Origin: Hydractinia symbiolongicarpus
Lineage: Eukaryota; Cnidaria; Hydrozoa; Anthoathecata; Hydractiniidae
Assembly: GCF_029227915.1 (NCBI RefSeq)
Contig: NC_079876.1
Coordinates: 35,693,828-35,757,827 of the forward strand
Length of the DNA: 64,000 bases
Direction of reading: 5' to 3'
The notes below the pieces were generated by a model that saw only the letters and a program-made list of their open reading frames with translations, was not told where the DNA came from and ran no database searches. Of the stretch, positions 24,599 through 37,358 are shown in pieces (position 1 is the first letter of the stretch; the number at the start of each line of letters is the position of its first letter). Position numbers and translations under genes: made by a program.

Positions 24599-27060
24599 AC
24601 AGCTGTCGCTCCGCTCAAAGGCTAACTAATCCTGGGGACGGCAGTGGTACTTTAGGGCAACTTGACTGAATAATAGGGAAATTTTGTCTGATTTTTTCTT
24701 TAGCGTCCTTGGTGTAATAGTGATTCTTCGAACTTCACATCTTTCGGCATAAATCAATTAATTTCAACTTTTTATTTTTCGACATGATTTTGCCCGGTCT
24801 CACAAAAGAATCAACCGAATTACAAAATTAAATTTCAACATATTATGCTTGCATTTTAAAAATCATGTTACGCATGTTACGAAATTATGGAGCGATGCTT
24901 ATTAAATTTACGAATATGGCTGAGTCGTGAAAATACTTAGCGTCACAAATTCGTGAAAAGATGTTTTCGTGGTTATTAACCTCCGACAGGTAGGGAATTT
25001 CAGGTAAAAAAAAATCGTGTCTTATTTTAGAAAATATTGATGTATACTGCCCCACAAGCTTAATGCAAGGGCTTCCTAATAATTTAAGAAAGGCGGCTGC
25101 TATCTCGTTGGGGATTTGTTGGTTAGTGTTCTATTTTACCTATCACTTCGTAAAACGTTTGGAAGAGCCTTCTATTGTATGAAGCACCCGAGGACGACAA
25201 ATAAATCAGTATAAAATAAAACTCAAATATAGAGCGTTGTTCAGAAATTGTTTTATGTACAAAGTGATAATATAAAACTAAAATCTAACATTTTTATTAC
25301 ATATACAAGAGTGCGTTCGAAAAATAAATTCTTTATTGTACAAAATCGTACTATATTTCCACATACGAATACGCCTAATCTCACAAAAAATTGTTTACGA
25401 GCGAACGTTTTTCACGTAAGATATTATATAATATATATACATAATATATATATATTATCTCCTGTTCGCATACTATCTATCTCCAAGATATTGAAAACAA
25501 ATAGATTTAGAGATTTCCATAGTAATGGCCGACGAAACAAGTTGAAATAAAATGACAATTTTTTTATTGAGATGTAAGAAGAACCAGGAACGTAGAGTTC
25601 TAAAGTTAGTGTACCAATATACCATCCCGTCCAATTATATGTCTATCCTGCTAGTACACGTAGTATTTATTAGTGTCTTTTGTTATAACCAACTGAACTT
25701 TTGACCTAGTACTTGAGTTGCTAAAGAATGTTTTGAATTCGAGAGAAAAAGTTGTTTGCTTAAGGGTTGCTTAACAGAAAGGCAAACAATTTCAAAGATT
25801 ATCAAAATCCCTAAATTACACGTGTAAAAATCAGGCAGGAGAAGCTGTCACCTTGGATTGGTTTTTAAACCTATATTTCATATTACAACGAAAGGTGTAA
25901 ATAAATTAATTTCTACCGAAAATAAAAATAGGCTTGACAATGTGTTGTTTTAACACCAACCACATCTTAAAAAATTAAATTGATGTTTTTATGTCATATT
26001 ATGTAATTTTTATACTAAAGTTACTTACTATTTTTTGGAGAGATGAAAAAGATATGTGTACTCTCTCACTACAAAAATGTTTGGCCAACACAAATGGTAG
26101 ATGACATATATAATTATGGCTAAAAGGCGAAGGAGGAGGAGAACCTTAAATTTTGACGAAATAGTATGTCTCGTCAGCCATTCAAGATTTTTCTCTTCCG
26201 CACTGAATAATCTACGTTATAATAAAAAATAATATAATATGTACAATTTATAAATGCGAAGTGAATTTAAATTCATGTAAACACGGACACAAAATTTTAA
26301 TCGATATGCAAATATGTTGTTACAAATACAAAAATATAATCTATGTAAAAGAAAAAAAATAAAATTTCATGAACAGAAAAAAATTGATCGTATTAAAACT
26401 GATGCAAATGCATGCATGATCAGTGCATTAGGCAGTCCACCCGGTCGCAAAACACTGGCTGGTAGCAGGAGGTTTACTATGTGCATATACTGGTAAAAAT
26501 TGTAGAAACGTCTACAAAAAAATCTTGAGCGTTTTAAGTAAACCGTGTCAATTTTAGAGTTAAGATATTTTTGCAGCATAGGCTACACATTGTTTCAAAA
26601 GAAGTCAACAATATCAAATTTTTGATAATAAAAATAATTACTTTTTGCTAATTCTGCTTGATTTAAATATGATTGAGAAGACGCCTTGCAAATGCAAGCT
26701 ATATTCTTCACGAGGCGCAGATATCATCTGTTCATTTCGTATTTGTGTGGGCTTGTGATGGATCTAATCAACTTTCCCTCTCCAATCCATTTTAAAAACA
26801 CTAATTTTCCCCAATCGGATTCGCCAAATTAAATTTTGCCATTTTCCGCAAAATTTCCCACTATAATTTCTTCCCTTTAAAATATCATATATAATATACA
26901 CGTAGAAAGTGTTTAAATAATTCACAAAAATTGTGTAGAAAATAAATCTACTAAATGGTCTGCTAGACCGACAATGAATTCCGAGACGTTTTTTTTTTCT
27001 AGTATCGACAATATGTTTTCTACCCGACTCGAAGCATTCCAAGATGGCTTCTCACATCCA
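24599..27060. other. Intergenic between the inverted duplication and the FYB-like gene
   Basis: No gene is recognised. An AT-only dyad lies at about 25425-25460. A segment at about 25850-25925 is a diverged copy of 27185-27265 (shared TTTTTAAACCTATATTTCA and GTGTAAATAAATTAA), so a small dispersed repeat lies on each side of the FYB-like gene's 3' end. Confidence 0.5.
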
Positions 27061-27071
27061 GCACAATCCGT

Positions 27072-30000
27072 TTAAATTTCTTCATAAATATCTTCCGCTG
27101 CTATAGAAAAGAAATTAAACGTGTTCACAAAATCGGTTACGTGTAGTTAAGCCTGTTTTACACTAAGAATAAATCTTCACATGATCTTGGATTGGTGGCA
27201 CTGTTTTTAAACCTATATTTCACGTTGCAACTAATCACCAAAATGTGTAAATAAATTAAATTCATAAAAAAAAAAATATAAAGAAATCAACATACGTTCA
27301 TCTGCAATATCGTTATACATGTCTTCCTCAATAGGTGCTAAAGAGAAATTAAAAATTACAGACTGACAATTTACAGACCGGCTTTTTCTATCGCGAATAA
27401 TCGCACTTTTAGAAATTGCTATGGCGACCAGTCATGACCACGCAGTAGAAAATTGTTCAAACACAATACAATGAAAATGTAGCTTGTAATATACTTCCTT
27501 CATACCAACATCACGCGTAATAATTTTCGCATGTTTAAGTATCCCACAAATATAAATAAAAATTGTAAAATCCTAGCGTTTTAGACAGAATGTAAATGTG
27601 CGTTTTACGTTTCAAAACATTTTCGTGCTTGCTAATTTGCGTGCAATACGTTGTGGCACAAGTAAGATTAACGTAACGTATATATAGAAATACCTTCCGG
27701 GCGTAAATGAGGGCGTGGTGTTTCAGGAACAGGGGGTGCTTGATGAACGTTGATTTCTTCATATGTTTCTTGAACTTCTTCCAAATCGTCTTCCGTTGGA
27801 ATGAGACTAAAAAAAGATTATATTCAAAATAATTCTTCTTGCAACAAAGTTACCACATGTATATGAGCATGATTTTCTCTTTATTTTTAATCGTTTTTTT
27901 CTTTCGAGACAACAACAACAACTTTAAATGACAATTATGGACACAAACTTTTACCCGGTAAAGAAATACGTTGTTACAAATACAAAAATAAATCTATCAT
28001 GGACAAAATTATTGAAGCGAAGTCCTTTTTTAAACACGGCTAAAAGTGTGAATTGGGACCACTACTCTGCAGCCGGCTGGCTGCTTTTTAAATTAGTATT
28101 TTTTTCGACGACGAAGAAAACGCAGAACGTTTTTAAACAGGTAAAAAAATTGATCATAAAAAATCATAACACCACAGGTTTAGCACAAATCTGTTCCATA
28201 TCATTGATTTTACAACTTTTACTTCATATTCTAGTATGAATGATATGTTTGACGGTGTCAACAATCATATCGTCATCAATTTGTTGCAGGAGCCTACTCA
28301 CGCTACTGCAAGACTGAAATTTTAAAGAATGTAGGTGAGCAGGTATAGTAATGCCACGTGTCAGACTATTGGGGAGGAACGATTATTTTTTCGAACCATG
28401 CTTAAAAAACGGGTTTACTAGAGGGAGAAAATAATACAGTTAATAGAGTAGGCATGTTGAAAATTTGTAAATCCGAATGCAAAAAGAGAGCATTATGGGG
28501 TAATGTTGTCACTATTTCAACATTAAAAAAAATATATACAAAATAATTACCTCACACTGCGCGATCTATGATCCTCAGGTGGCTGTGTAGAAAAAACAAA
28601 AAAAAATATTTTACAAGAAGTGAACTTCTTATAAAATTGTACCTTTTGATCGACACTCTTTACAAGTACGTCAACGAGAAGAGAAAGAATATAAAGAATA
28701 CTTACAAGTTCCATTCCAAAATCTTGACGTAAAACATAGCCGACTAAAGAATACAAGAAAATATAAAATTGAACAGTGGTTGCAATCTGCACGTTTATCA
28801 TCCAGTGGGATTTTAAGCAGGTTTTATGAAGTTTGATATCACAATGAGTATAAGGAAATTAATGGTAAGAACTCAACCGTAAATTGCATTCAGTTAAAAT
28901 TATAATGCTGTCCACGATGTTATGAAAGTCATAACGTTCGTAGTTATAAAGGTCTGTCGAGAGAAAGAGAAAATAGATAGGAAGAAATAAAAAATTTGCT
29001 ACTGAAAAAATATTATAACTATTTCGAATATTTATACAGGATGATATAGCAACTGCAATGTGGGTCCTGTGTTCTGAATGTATACATTAAGTATACACCG
29101 GCTACGCCTACCCAATTACCCTCCATGGTATGGGTTTACCCGTAGTTGTGGTAACGACACTTGCAAACATGCCCATACTGTGAGTCAAACAACGGACCAC
29201 GTGATTACAAAGAGAACTGCATAACTACGAGGTCACAGACCATAAAAAAATATAGATGAATATATAAAAAAAGGGCTTACTTCTTCCTGTACCACAATAT
29301 AGATGAATATATAAAAAAAGGGCTTACTTCTTCCTGTACCACAATATAGATGAATGTATAAAAAAATGGCTTACTTCTTCCTGTACCACAATATAGATGA
29401 ATGTATAAAAAAATGGCTTACTTCTTCCTGTACCACAATGTAGATGATTGTATAAAAAAATGGCTTACTTCTTCCTGTACCACAATATAGATGAATATAT
29501 AAAAAAATGGCTTACTTCTTCCTGTACCACAATGTAGATGAATGTATAAAAAAATGGCTTACTTCTTCCTGTACCACAATATAGATGAATATATAAAAAA
29601 ATGGCTTACTTCTTCCTGTACCACAATGTAGATGAATGTATCAAAAAAAATGGCTTACTTCTTCCTGTACCACAATGTAGATGAATGTATCAAAAAAATG
29701 GCTTACTTCTTCCTGTACCACAATAATGATGAATGTATCAAAAAAATGGCTTACTTCTTCCTGTACCACAATGTAGATGAATGTATCAAAAAAATGGCTT
29801 ACTTCTTCCTGTACCTTAATATAGATGAATGTATAAAAAAATAGCCTACGTCTTCCTGTACCATAATATAGATGAATGTATCCAAAAAATGGCTTACTTC
29901 TTCCTGTACCACAATGTTGTACCAACATTTTACCATTTGGACATGATTCGTTTGGAACGTTAATAATATTGATTTCATCACCAATTTGATATGTCAAATC

Positions 30001-33000
30001 TGTCTTTCCTTTCGGTTTGTAATCCACCTTACACATGACTGTGCCAATTAATGGTAGAGCAAGATCAGGATTCAACTATACAAATAAGAAGAAATATATA
30101 AAAAAAACACAACGAAAGAAACAACAATGGTTTGAGGATAATTGATTTGCGCAGTTGAGTAGATGTGAATGTTTTCATAAAGCTAGAAATGCAAAACTTT
30201 AAATAGACCACTTTCCGTGCGACTTAATGCTTGATTTTGCATTCAGAGCAATGAACATTATGCAGTCATCTCTGTTGGTAGAAAATACCAGATAAATTAA
30301 AGGTTTAATAAATCTATCTAAAAAAACCAAAAATTTGCTTAAAACCATTTTTTCTAAAAAAAGAAAAGAAAATATAGGTAAAAACAATTGTTCCTTTTGG
30401 ATCCTGTGCTTTCAAAAATCAGTATAAATTTTAATAATAGCCATCTTATTTCGAACCATCCTACATTTTTGAATACAACAATATGTGTGTATGTATCTTA
30501 ATCAACAAAATTTTGTAAACATTGGCAAGTCAGTTAAAACGTTATTTTGAAACGTGACTTTGAAATTGGTTTTGCCTGTTCAGAATGGCTACTCTTTTTT
30601 TGAGTTAAAAACTAAAGAAATTCGAGGGGACATTTCCAAGAGAGAAATAAATAAAATGCAATTACTTTTCAAGTGTAAAATGTGGCAACATGTTGCACTT
30701 GCTAAGTCAATCACAAAATTTAGACTATATTATTTTAAAAAGTGACTTACATGTTGACTGTAAAAAAACTTAGAAAATATGAGGTTAACTGAGCCAAATT
30801 AAGGAGCATTGGAAATGTGAAGAAATTCGGGTGTGGCGAATATGCTGTTGCTAATATAGCAGGCTATTGTAAAATAGCCAGCTTTATTAAATTTTTTTGT
30901 TTATATCAAGGATATAAAAAAATTGTCATGACAAACACATGATAGCACCACTCTTAAGGGAAGCATTGTTTCTGGCTTCATAAATTTTTACTGTTAGAAC
31001 TACGGTACATACAGCCTAACACTTTTTTTGGGCTGCTGTTGCTAATATAGCAGGCTATTGTAAAATAGCCGGCTTTAATAAATTTTTTTGTTTATATCAA
31101 GGATATAAAAAAATTGTCATGACAAACACATGATAGCACCACTCTTAAGGGAAGCATTGTTTCTGGCTTCATAAATTTTTACTGTTAGAACTACGGTACA
31201 TACAGCCTAACACTTTTTTTGGGCTGCTATTGCTAATATAGCAGGCTATTGTAAAATAGCCAGCTTTAATAAATTTTTTTGTTTATATCAAGGATATAAA
31301 AAAATTGTCATGACAAACACATGATAGCACCACTCTTAAGGGAAGCATTGTTTCTGGCTTCATAAATTTTTACTGTTAGAACTACGGTACATACAGCCTA
31401 ACACTTTTTTTGGGCTATTCCAAGATTTAAAAAAGAGGACAGTAATTTTGAAAGTAACTGATACAAAAAGATTCACCTAACATAAACTCCTGTTTTCCTG
31501 GCATTCCTGATAATCCTGACATTGTCCTGATCTTTTTTGACTAAAATTCCTGACGTTTCCATAGTTTTCAGGCTATTTGCGGCTTTGGGTTTATTTGAAC
31601 CTTTAATTACCCTTAAAATTGTAAATTTAATTACAATCATATTGACCCTTGCTAATATTTTGTAAAATTGAAATAGCTCTGATGGACCATTCATAAACCT
31701 TGCAATCTCCTGACATATCAAAGAAGCATATCCCTGACTTTTCACTAACACTTTGTAATATTTTAGGAGCACCTAACAGTTCCTGACTTCTCTGGCAGAA
31801 TTGACACCCTGAAATAGGATACAAATCATCTTTGTATGCAAAATATTAACCTAGAAACAACAACAACAAACACATTCTTACATTGAATTGTTTGTACTCT
31901 TTTTCACGTCTTTTCTTCTCCTTCTCTTTTTCTTCCTTTTCTTTTTTTTCTTTTTTCTCTTTTTCACGCTTTTCTCTTTTCTCACGATCTGCTTTTTCTT
32001 TTTCTTCTTTCTTACGTTCTTTCGCAGACTTAGAGTCCAATTTTGGGCTATCACTGACTTCCTTCACAGGAGCAGCAGGCCTAAATGAATGGAAATATAA
32101 TGTCAATTTATCATGAGACGTTTTCCACATTGTCTAAAGCCTTCTTTATATTAAAAAATATCTTTTGACTTCTTTATAAACAAGCAGAATATATTAGTAA
32201 ACCTTGCCACCATACTGTTCTTTTTGCACAAAAATAATATGTTGTTTTTGTTATTTACAGCCACTTACCCTGCAACATCATCATAAATTTCATCTAAACA
32301 TAAAAATACCAATACTTCAATGTTATTTACGCGACAACGAAGACAAAGAGAAAAGAAAGCATTCTGCCCAGAGAGAAATAAGGATAAAAATTTCATTACA
32401 AGAGTGTTAAATTAATTGAAGGTTAAGTTAACTTCTTAGAATACGTTTAAAAAATCAAGAGTGTTGACACAGTTTGGACAACAATAACACTCCATAAGTG
32501 GGTTTTCAAATGACCAGCACTTTTATAAGTAATTCGAACTAAAACATAATAACTTACATCATAAATTTATCTCATTAAGAATAATCAGAAAGTCTTAAAA
32601 TGTGACAAAACCTGATTTTCAGATTATACCAAAAAATGGGATTGTTATTGGATTGGATTATTAGGCCGTTTTTGGCATTGCAGCATTAATTTTTAAAAAA
32701 CTTTTATTTCTTTTTTTTTCTTTAAAAAAGATGTTAAAATTTATTCTAGAACTTTTTAAACAAAAATTTTATGACAAAGTATAACTGTGCTATGTTTAAT
32801 TCTGTTTTAAAAAGGCTATGGAAAAGTATTGAAAAAAATTTCTGCTGTGGTCACTGTATGTTTAAAAAACCAAAAAAATGTTAGGTGGAACAAATTTTTT
32901 TGTATATATAATAAAAATATTTTCGAGCTGCATAAAAATGTATACCTGTTATCTCATCATCTTCAGTAGGTATCATTTTAACAGCTGTGTCGTCACCTTG

Positions 33001-34119
33001 AGTTGTAAAATTTGCAAAATCTTTCAATTTTGATTGATTGGAATGTAAAATAGCTTTCAGCCATTTGTCCAAACCGAATGGTGGAATTAATTTGTCTGGA
33101 TCAATATATGAAAATGTTTTCGGTAATTTAACTGGGGTAAAATCACTTTTTGTTTCTTGTTGCAACTCGCTGGTTCTCACAGTCGTGTTTACACTTGACA
33201 GTGTCTTACTTGCTGATAACACTTCTTCACAAACATCATCGTATATTTCATCATTATTGTCACCATTACATACATCATCGTATAATTCTGAAGTTGACTG
33301 CTCACATGGTCTTTGCGGATTATATTGTGGAAAAGAATCGGGATCAACATCATCGTAGTAACATTCTTCCTCACAATTATTACTCCCAGCCGTTTCAACA
33401 CTTTCCTGCACAAAAGTTTTATGATCTGTCCCTTTGTTGATTATTTCCACCACATCATCGTAATTCTCTTCTTCTTGTTCTTCTTGAACACGGACAGGTT
33501 GATCTTTTACAATGTTAAATTTTGGTTTAATTGGTGGTTTAACAGGAGCCTTAGGTGGGGGATTTGGATGTGCTTTTTGATCAATTTCTTTAAAAAAATT
33601 CACACTGTTGCGAACAGATCCTGACCTAATTTTAGTAATTCCATCAGATTCGTCATTATTATCAGAATTATTGCTTTTCTCACTACTCACAATATCTTTC
33701 TTTTCCTCTTTATATGGCAGCTTTGGTACTACTTTTGGTTTTATTGTGGGCTTTTGAGAAGCAAGAGGTTTCTTACCTAATGCATTTGAAATAGTTTTTT
33801 GAGCATTGTCTTTTTGTGCAGCAGCTGCTTTTCTTTCAGCAGGAGATTTTAGTCGATGTTTAAGAAATTCTGGCACATTTGACTCATCTGGTTTTTCTTC
33901 CTTTACTACACTATTTGAACTTGAAACTGGTTTTAGTTTGTGTTTTGACAAGTCATTAGATGTCAACTGTGGTCCCACACCTTGAGTTTGTGTAGTACCA
34001 TTGCTTGTAACACTGCGTCCTTTAAAGGAGGTTGAATGAGTTCCAAAGGGTTTTGGAGCTAAATTATCAATCTGCCTGGTTTGTAGTGCCCTTTTCAATT
34101 CCTCAGCGCTGGTAGTCAT
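27072..34119 (-). CDS. FYB1-like: FYB/ADAP-like adaptor with SH3-like domain and YDDV motifs
   Basis: Ten minus-strand exons join in phase into 609 codons: 34119-32946, 32293-32269, 32080-31882, 30075-29898, 28743-28706, 28582-28551, 27806-27694, 27337-27296 and 27100-27072, plus a 5' UTR part from 34125. The long first exon is disordered and Pro/Ser/Lys-rich. Tyrosine-acidic motifs (YDDV) lie near residues 218, 254, 279, 291 and 396. Residues 401-466 are a Lys/Glu/Arg helix. Residues 470-538 form an SH3-like fold (TDLTYQIGDEINII, NGKML, GYVLRQDFG), matching the order in vertebrate FYB/ADAP: charged helix, then helically extended SH3. The tail adds YEEI, YNDI and IYEEI. Vertebrate FYB proteins are phosphorylated scaffolds that link receptors and Src-family kinases to integrin and actin control. 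Function here is inferred. The assignment could also be PRAM1-like or a general SH3 adaptor. Confidence 0.78.
29040..29235 (-). repeat. tRNA-derived SINE, diverged copy
   Basis: On the minus strand the segment has a D-arm-like CGTAGTTATGCAG. It is followed by TAATCACGTGGTCCG and a degraded B box (TGTTTGACTC). The same order and spacing occur at 45.04-45.22 kb. It sits in an intron of the FYB-like gene. Confidence 0.5.
29250..29920. repeat. 47-bp minisatellite copying an exon-intron boundary
   Basis: Fourteen units of 47-49 bp occur, with the GCTTAC landmark at 29275, 29322, 29369, 29416, 29463, 29510, 29557, 29604, 29653, 29701, 29749, 29797, 29844 (degraded) and 29892. On the minus strand each unit reads GGTACAGGAAGAAGTAAGCC. 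This is the end of the FYB-like exon plus its 5' splice site at 29898/29897. The first unit overlaps the exon itself, so the array grew out of the exon boundary into the intron. Units near the exon have an extra base or CA-for-TA changes, while distal units are more uniform. Confidence 0.93.
30844..31416. repeat. 191-bp tandem repeat, three copies
   Basis: Three nearly identical units start at 30844, 31035 and 31226, each exactly 191 bp apart, with only a few mismatches. They lie in the intron between exons ending at 31882 and starting at 30075 of the FYB-like gene. The unit contains a short palindrome, CTAATATAGCAGGCTATTGT, and no coding frame. The low divergence points to recent duplication. 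Confidence 0.93.
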
Positions 34120-34559
34120 GTTTATCTAAGGAAAGATATAAGGTCCTTAGTAAACTAAAACAAAAGGACTAGTTATTAAAATTGGCCTGACATACATGTT
34201 ACAATTGCTATATCATGTATTGTCTATAGTACAACTATTTTCTCAATGATTAACAGACAGATGAAAGCTATTTATATATTGTAGAGTACAACTAATTTAT
34301 ATTTTATGTCTGCAAAAAATTGCTGACAGGAAATACTATTTGCCTAGCAAACTTGTATTTAACATCATTATATTTTGTTTTCTATTGCATGTTCCCATAT
34401 ACACAGTTAAATTAAGATAGAAAATAACAGCCAAACTTTTGAAAGTCCAAGTTACATCCAACTAATAAAAAAACATTTTTCTAAAAAAAATTAAAAATTA
34501 AAATTTTTCTAAAATTTTAAAAATTTCCTGCTTTTATTTTTTAGGTAGTAGATATTAAA

Positions 34560-37012
34560 ATAAAAATGATAGGATGGATTATAGAGCCAAGAGGCCAAAA
34601 ATTTACTGAGCAGAAAGTTGGTGATGTGTTAAAGGTGAAGAAGGCAAATTATGATGCCGACAAGAAAGACCCTCAAATCAACAACGCAGTTTGGAATGCA
34701 AAGAAAAGGAAGTGAGTGCACCTGTTCACCCAAACTGACTATATATAACCATTTGTTCGGGATTATTTTACTGACATGAAGAACGAGAAGTGTGATTCTA
34801 AAGAATTAAAATCTGCTACCAAATTTGTTTTACGTTGTTCAGAAAAACTTGACAGACTTTTCATTTGACAATAATGATAGTAAAAACAAGTACAGATTAC
34901 TAGGTGCTAGCCCACCAAAAAGAGCCAATGAAGTGAGCTCCGCTTTATTTGACTACTTTATCAATGTCAGGTCATCTTGGAAAGGGCGACTTCTAAGATT
35001 TATATTGAAAGCAAAAGCACAAGTAGTGTTATGATAATTACTGCGAGTTAAAACAGAAAGCTAACGAGAAAGCTAATGAGTGGAAATTGACTAACAAGTG
35101 GATTGATTGCTGGTGTAAAGAGTACAGCGTGTCACTTGGCACCCTAACAAACGATTTGCTATCTCACAAGAAGCAAGAAAGGAAAGGATTATACAGTTCC
35201 TTAAGAACATATGGAGCACATGCTACATCTGGAGGCTACTGGCGGCTCTATAAGTTCAAAGTGGACCCTCCTATCTTGTCAGCTGATTAAATGCCTCTGC
35301 ATCGCAATGAATCGTCATCACACTCAAGGTGGCAGTAACCCTTTTATGGCTGTCCAAATAGCTGCATTATTTACTCAGTGTTTTATTTATAACATTTTTT
35401 TACTATTTTCTAAAAATATAGGCCTTAATACATAATAAAATGATTTTAACTTAACACCAAAATAGCTGAGTCAGCAGAAATTTCTATTTAAAAATGTTTC
35501 ATAAACATTCTGTTTTTGCTCTGTTAAAACGGTGTGCTGAGTTTTTTTGTTCATTTTTATTTTTTTAACAATAGACTTTTGTTTTTTACAAAAGATACTT
35601 TGTTAGCATCCCCTGCAGCATTGAACGCTGTTAAAAGAATAAAATTCCAAATAAAAAGATTTCCACACACTGTATCATGGCTGCATGATTCACCAAGCAT
35701 GTCTGAAAATTTTAAAGTAACAAAAAAATGCTATTGAAAGTTAAAGCTCGTGCAGTGTAGCATAATGAAGATTGTCTTAAATTTCTTCTTAATGTGTCAT
35801 CTTTGTTGTTATTAAGATTTCTCTTTAATAACTGCATCATTTTTTCCATACAATTTCACAAACGTGTAGGCTAAACTAATTACTTATTTTAATTTTATTT
35901 TAAAGAGGAAATGTTGAGGCTGAATATTTTTGGTGAAAGATAAGTGTGTTATAAGTGAAAAAATATGGATATATAACCTTTCGTAACTTTTTTGTAAAAA
36001 AAAAATCCGATTTTTAAAAGGGTTACTGCTACTTTAACTTTAAAGGAAGAGATCAGTCTTGTTTTGTCAAGGAAAACCATCACCTCTCACGTGAACAATG
36101 CACAGTCATGACTATTGCAGCATCTGTACAGCAATTCAAACCACCACCATTAGGATTTGTGTTTAAAGGTAAAGGATTGAGGGTCACTGTCAACCCTCCA
36201 GAAAAAGTTTCAAATCAATGGGTGGAGACAGGTTCATATTGTATTAAACAAATGCTAGAATAAATTAAGAAATCGCTGACCATACCGTTGGCATTCCCAC
36301 CTTCAAAATAAGGCATATTCACAACTGATGACTATTCTGCACATTTACCTCTTGAAATTGAATCTGCCTTGTTTCAAAAGGGGTATTTTCACATACTTTT
36401 ATTGGTGCTGGCATAACTAGGAATGTTCACGTAAATGATACAACATATCATAGAGAAATCAAAGCTGCATTCCGAAAGAAAGAAATGCAACTTGTGCTAG
36501 ACCTTCTAACTAAACATCCAGATAAAATACCAGCGCCATCTAGCGATCAGATGATGCGTATGTTCAATCTGAAATTAACTGTGAAGATGCATATAATATA
36601 AAAAGAATATAATGACTTTTGCTTTTGACGGTTCTGAAGATCTCTTGGTCAGCAACAAAATCATGGATCTCGTAGGGAAGGAAATGCTAGCCTTTAGGGA
36701 GAAGTTAATGAAATCATAACTACGAGCAATGAGTTGAAAAAACAGATAACACCTCCAGAAGGAGTTCAAAAAGGAAAACGTTCCAAAAACTTAGATAAAG
36801 AACTTGAAGATGAAGGCATGGAATTGTATGAGGGTGATGGCAATGATATGGAAGAGTATGAAGTAAATGGATCAGCTGCAGGTACCGAAAATGACGAAGC
36901 TGAGGAGCAAGGTGATCTGCCACCAACTGTAAAAGTGCCTGAAGTCCTTGAAAACCCAGTTTCAGACAATCAAGATTTGAAACTTGTCAAAGAACTTGTG
37001 AAGATTGATTGA
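34560..37012 (+). pseudogene. Broken pogo/jerky-like DDE transposase
   Basis: Pieces of one transposase appear in order but in several frames. An N-terminal piece has KRANEVSSALFDYFINVRS (34930-34975). Then come NKWIDCWCKEYSVSL (35095-35140) and VDPPILSAD followed by the MPLHRNESS motif (35260-35320). FVKE and FVFKGKG follow at 36060-36175. The catalytic block has DDYSAHL then ITRNVHVNDTTYH (36325-36450), with KIPAPSSDQMM after it. DGSEDLLVSNKIMDLVGKEM (36630-36690) precedes an acidic C-terminal tail at 36734-37012. Roughly 700 bp of unrelated sequence (35330-36025) splits the gene. Many stops and shifts make it inactive. It lies head-to-head with the FYB-like gene, about 440 bp from its start. 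Confidence 0.75.
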
Positions 37013-37327
37013 GGAAGTTAAAGGTCGTTGTAGTAATTCCTAATTGCCTTGCCTTGCCTTGTTAAAATGGAGAAATGGAGCAAATAAAACTGTAGCAAGG
37101 AAATTGTGAAAAGAAGCCAAAAAAATTGATGGTTTTTTGAAAGAAGCAATGGTACAGGAGGAGAAATGGGGAAGCAGAGAACAACGATGGACCAGAGCAT
37201 AACGAGGAACTAGAGGACAATGATGAAGATTGAAATATATTTTCTATTTTCTGATACGCTATTGCTTTAAGATGTACTACTACAGTATATATACATTGTT
37301 TTCTTGCTTTTTCCCTATGTTTAAATT

Positions 37328-37358
<31 letters not shown>

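Noticed and set aside
29250-29920. Possible CRISPR array
   Set aside because: The units are contiguous with no variable spacers, lie in a eukaryotic intron, and match the adjacent exon end.
29641-30075. 144-codon minus-strand frame running from the SH3-like exon into the minisatellite
   Set aside because: The repeated VQEEVSHFF peptides come from translating the intronic 47-bp array. The exon ends at 29898, where a good donor restores the SH3-like core with the next exon.
31883-32116. Phe/Ser-rich plus-strand frames
   Set aside because: They are the antisense shadow of the Lys/Glu-rich exon of the FYB-like gene.
32881-32945. C-terminal end of the 412-codon FYB-like frame
   Set aside because: The frame continues past a donor at 32946/32945 into AT-rich intron; the true exon joins to DEIYDDVAG at 32293.
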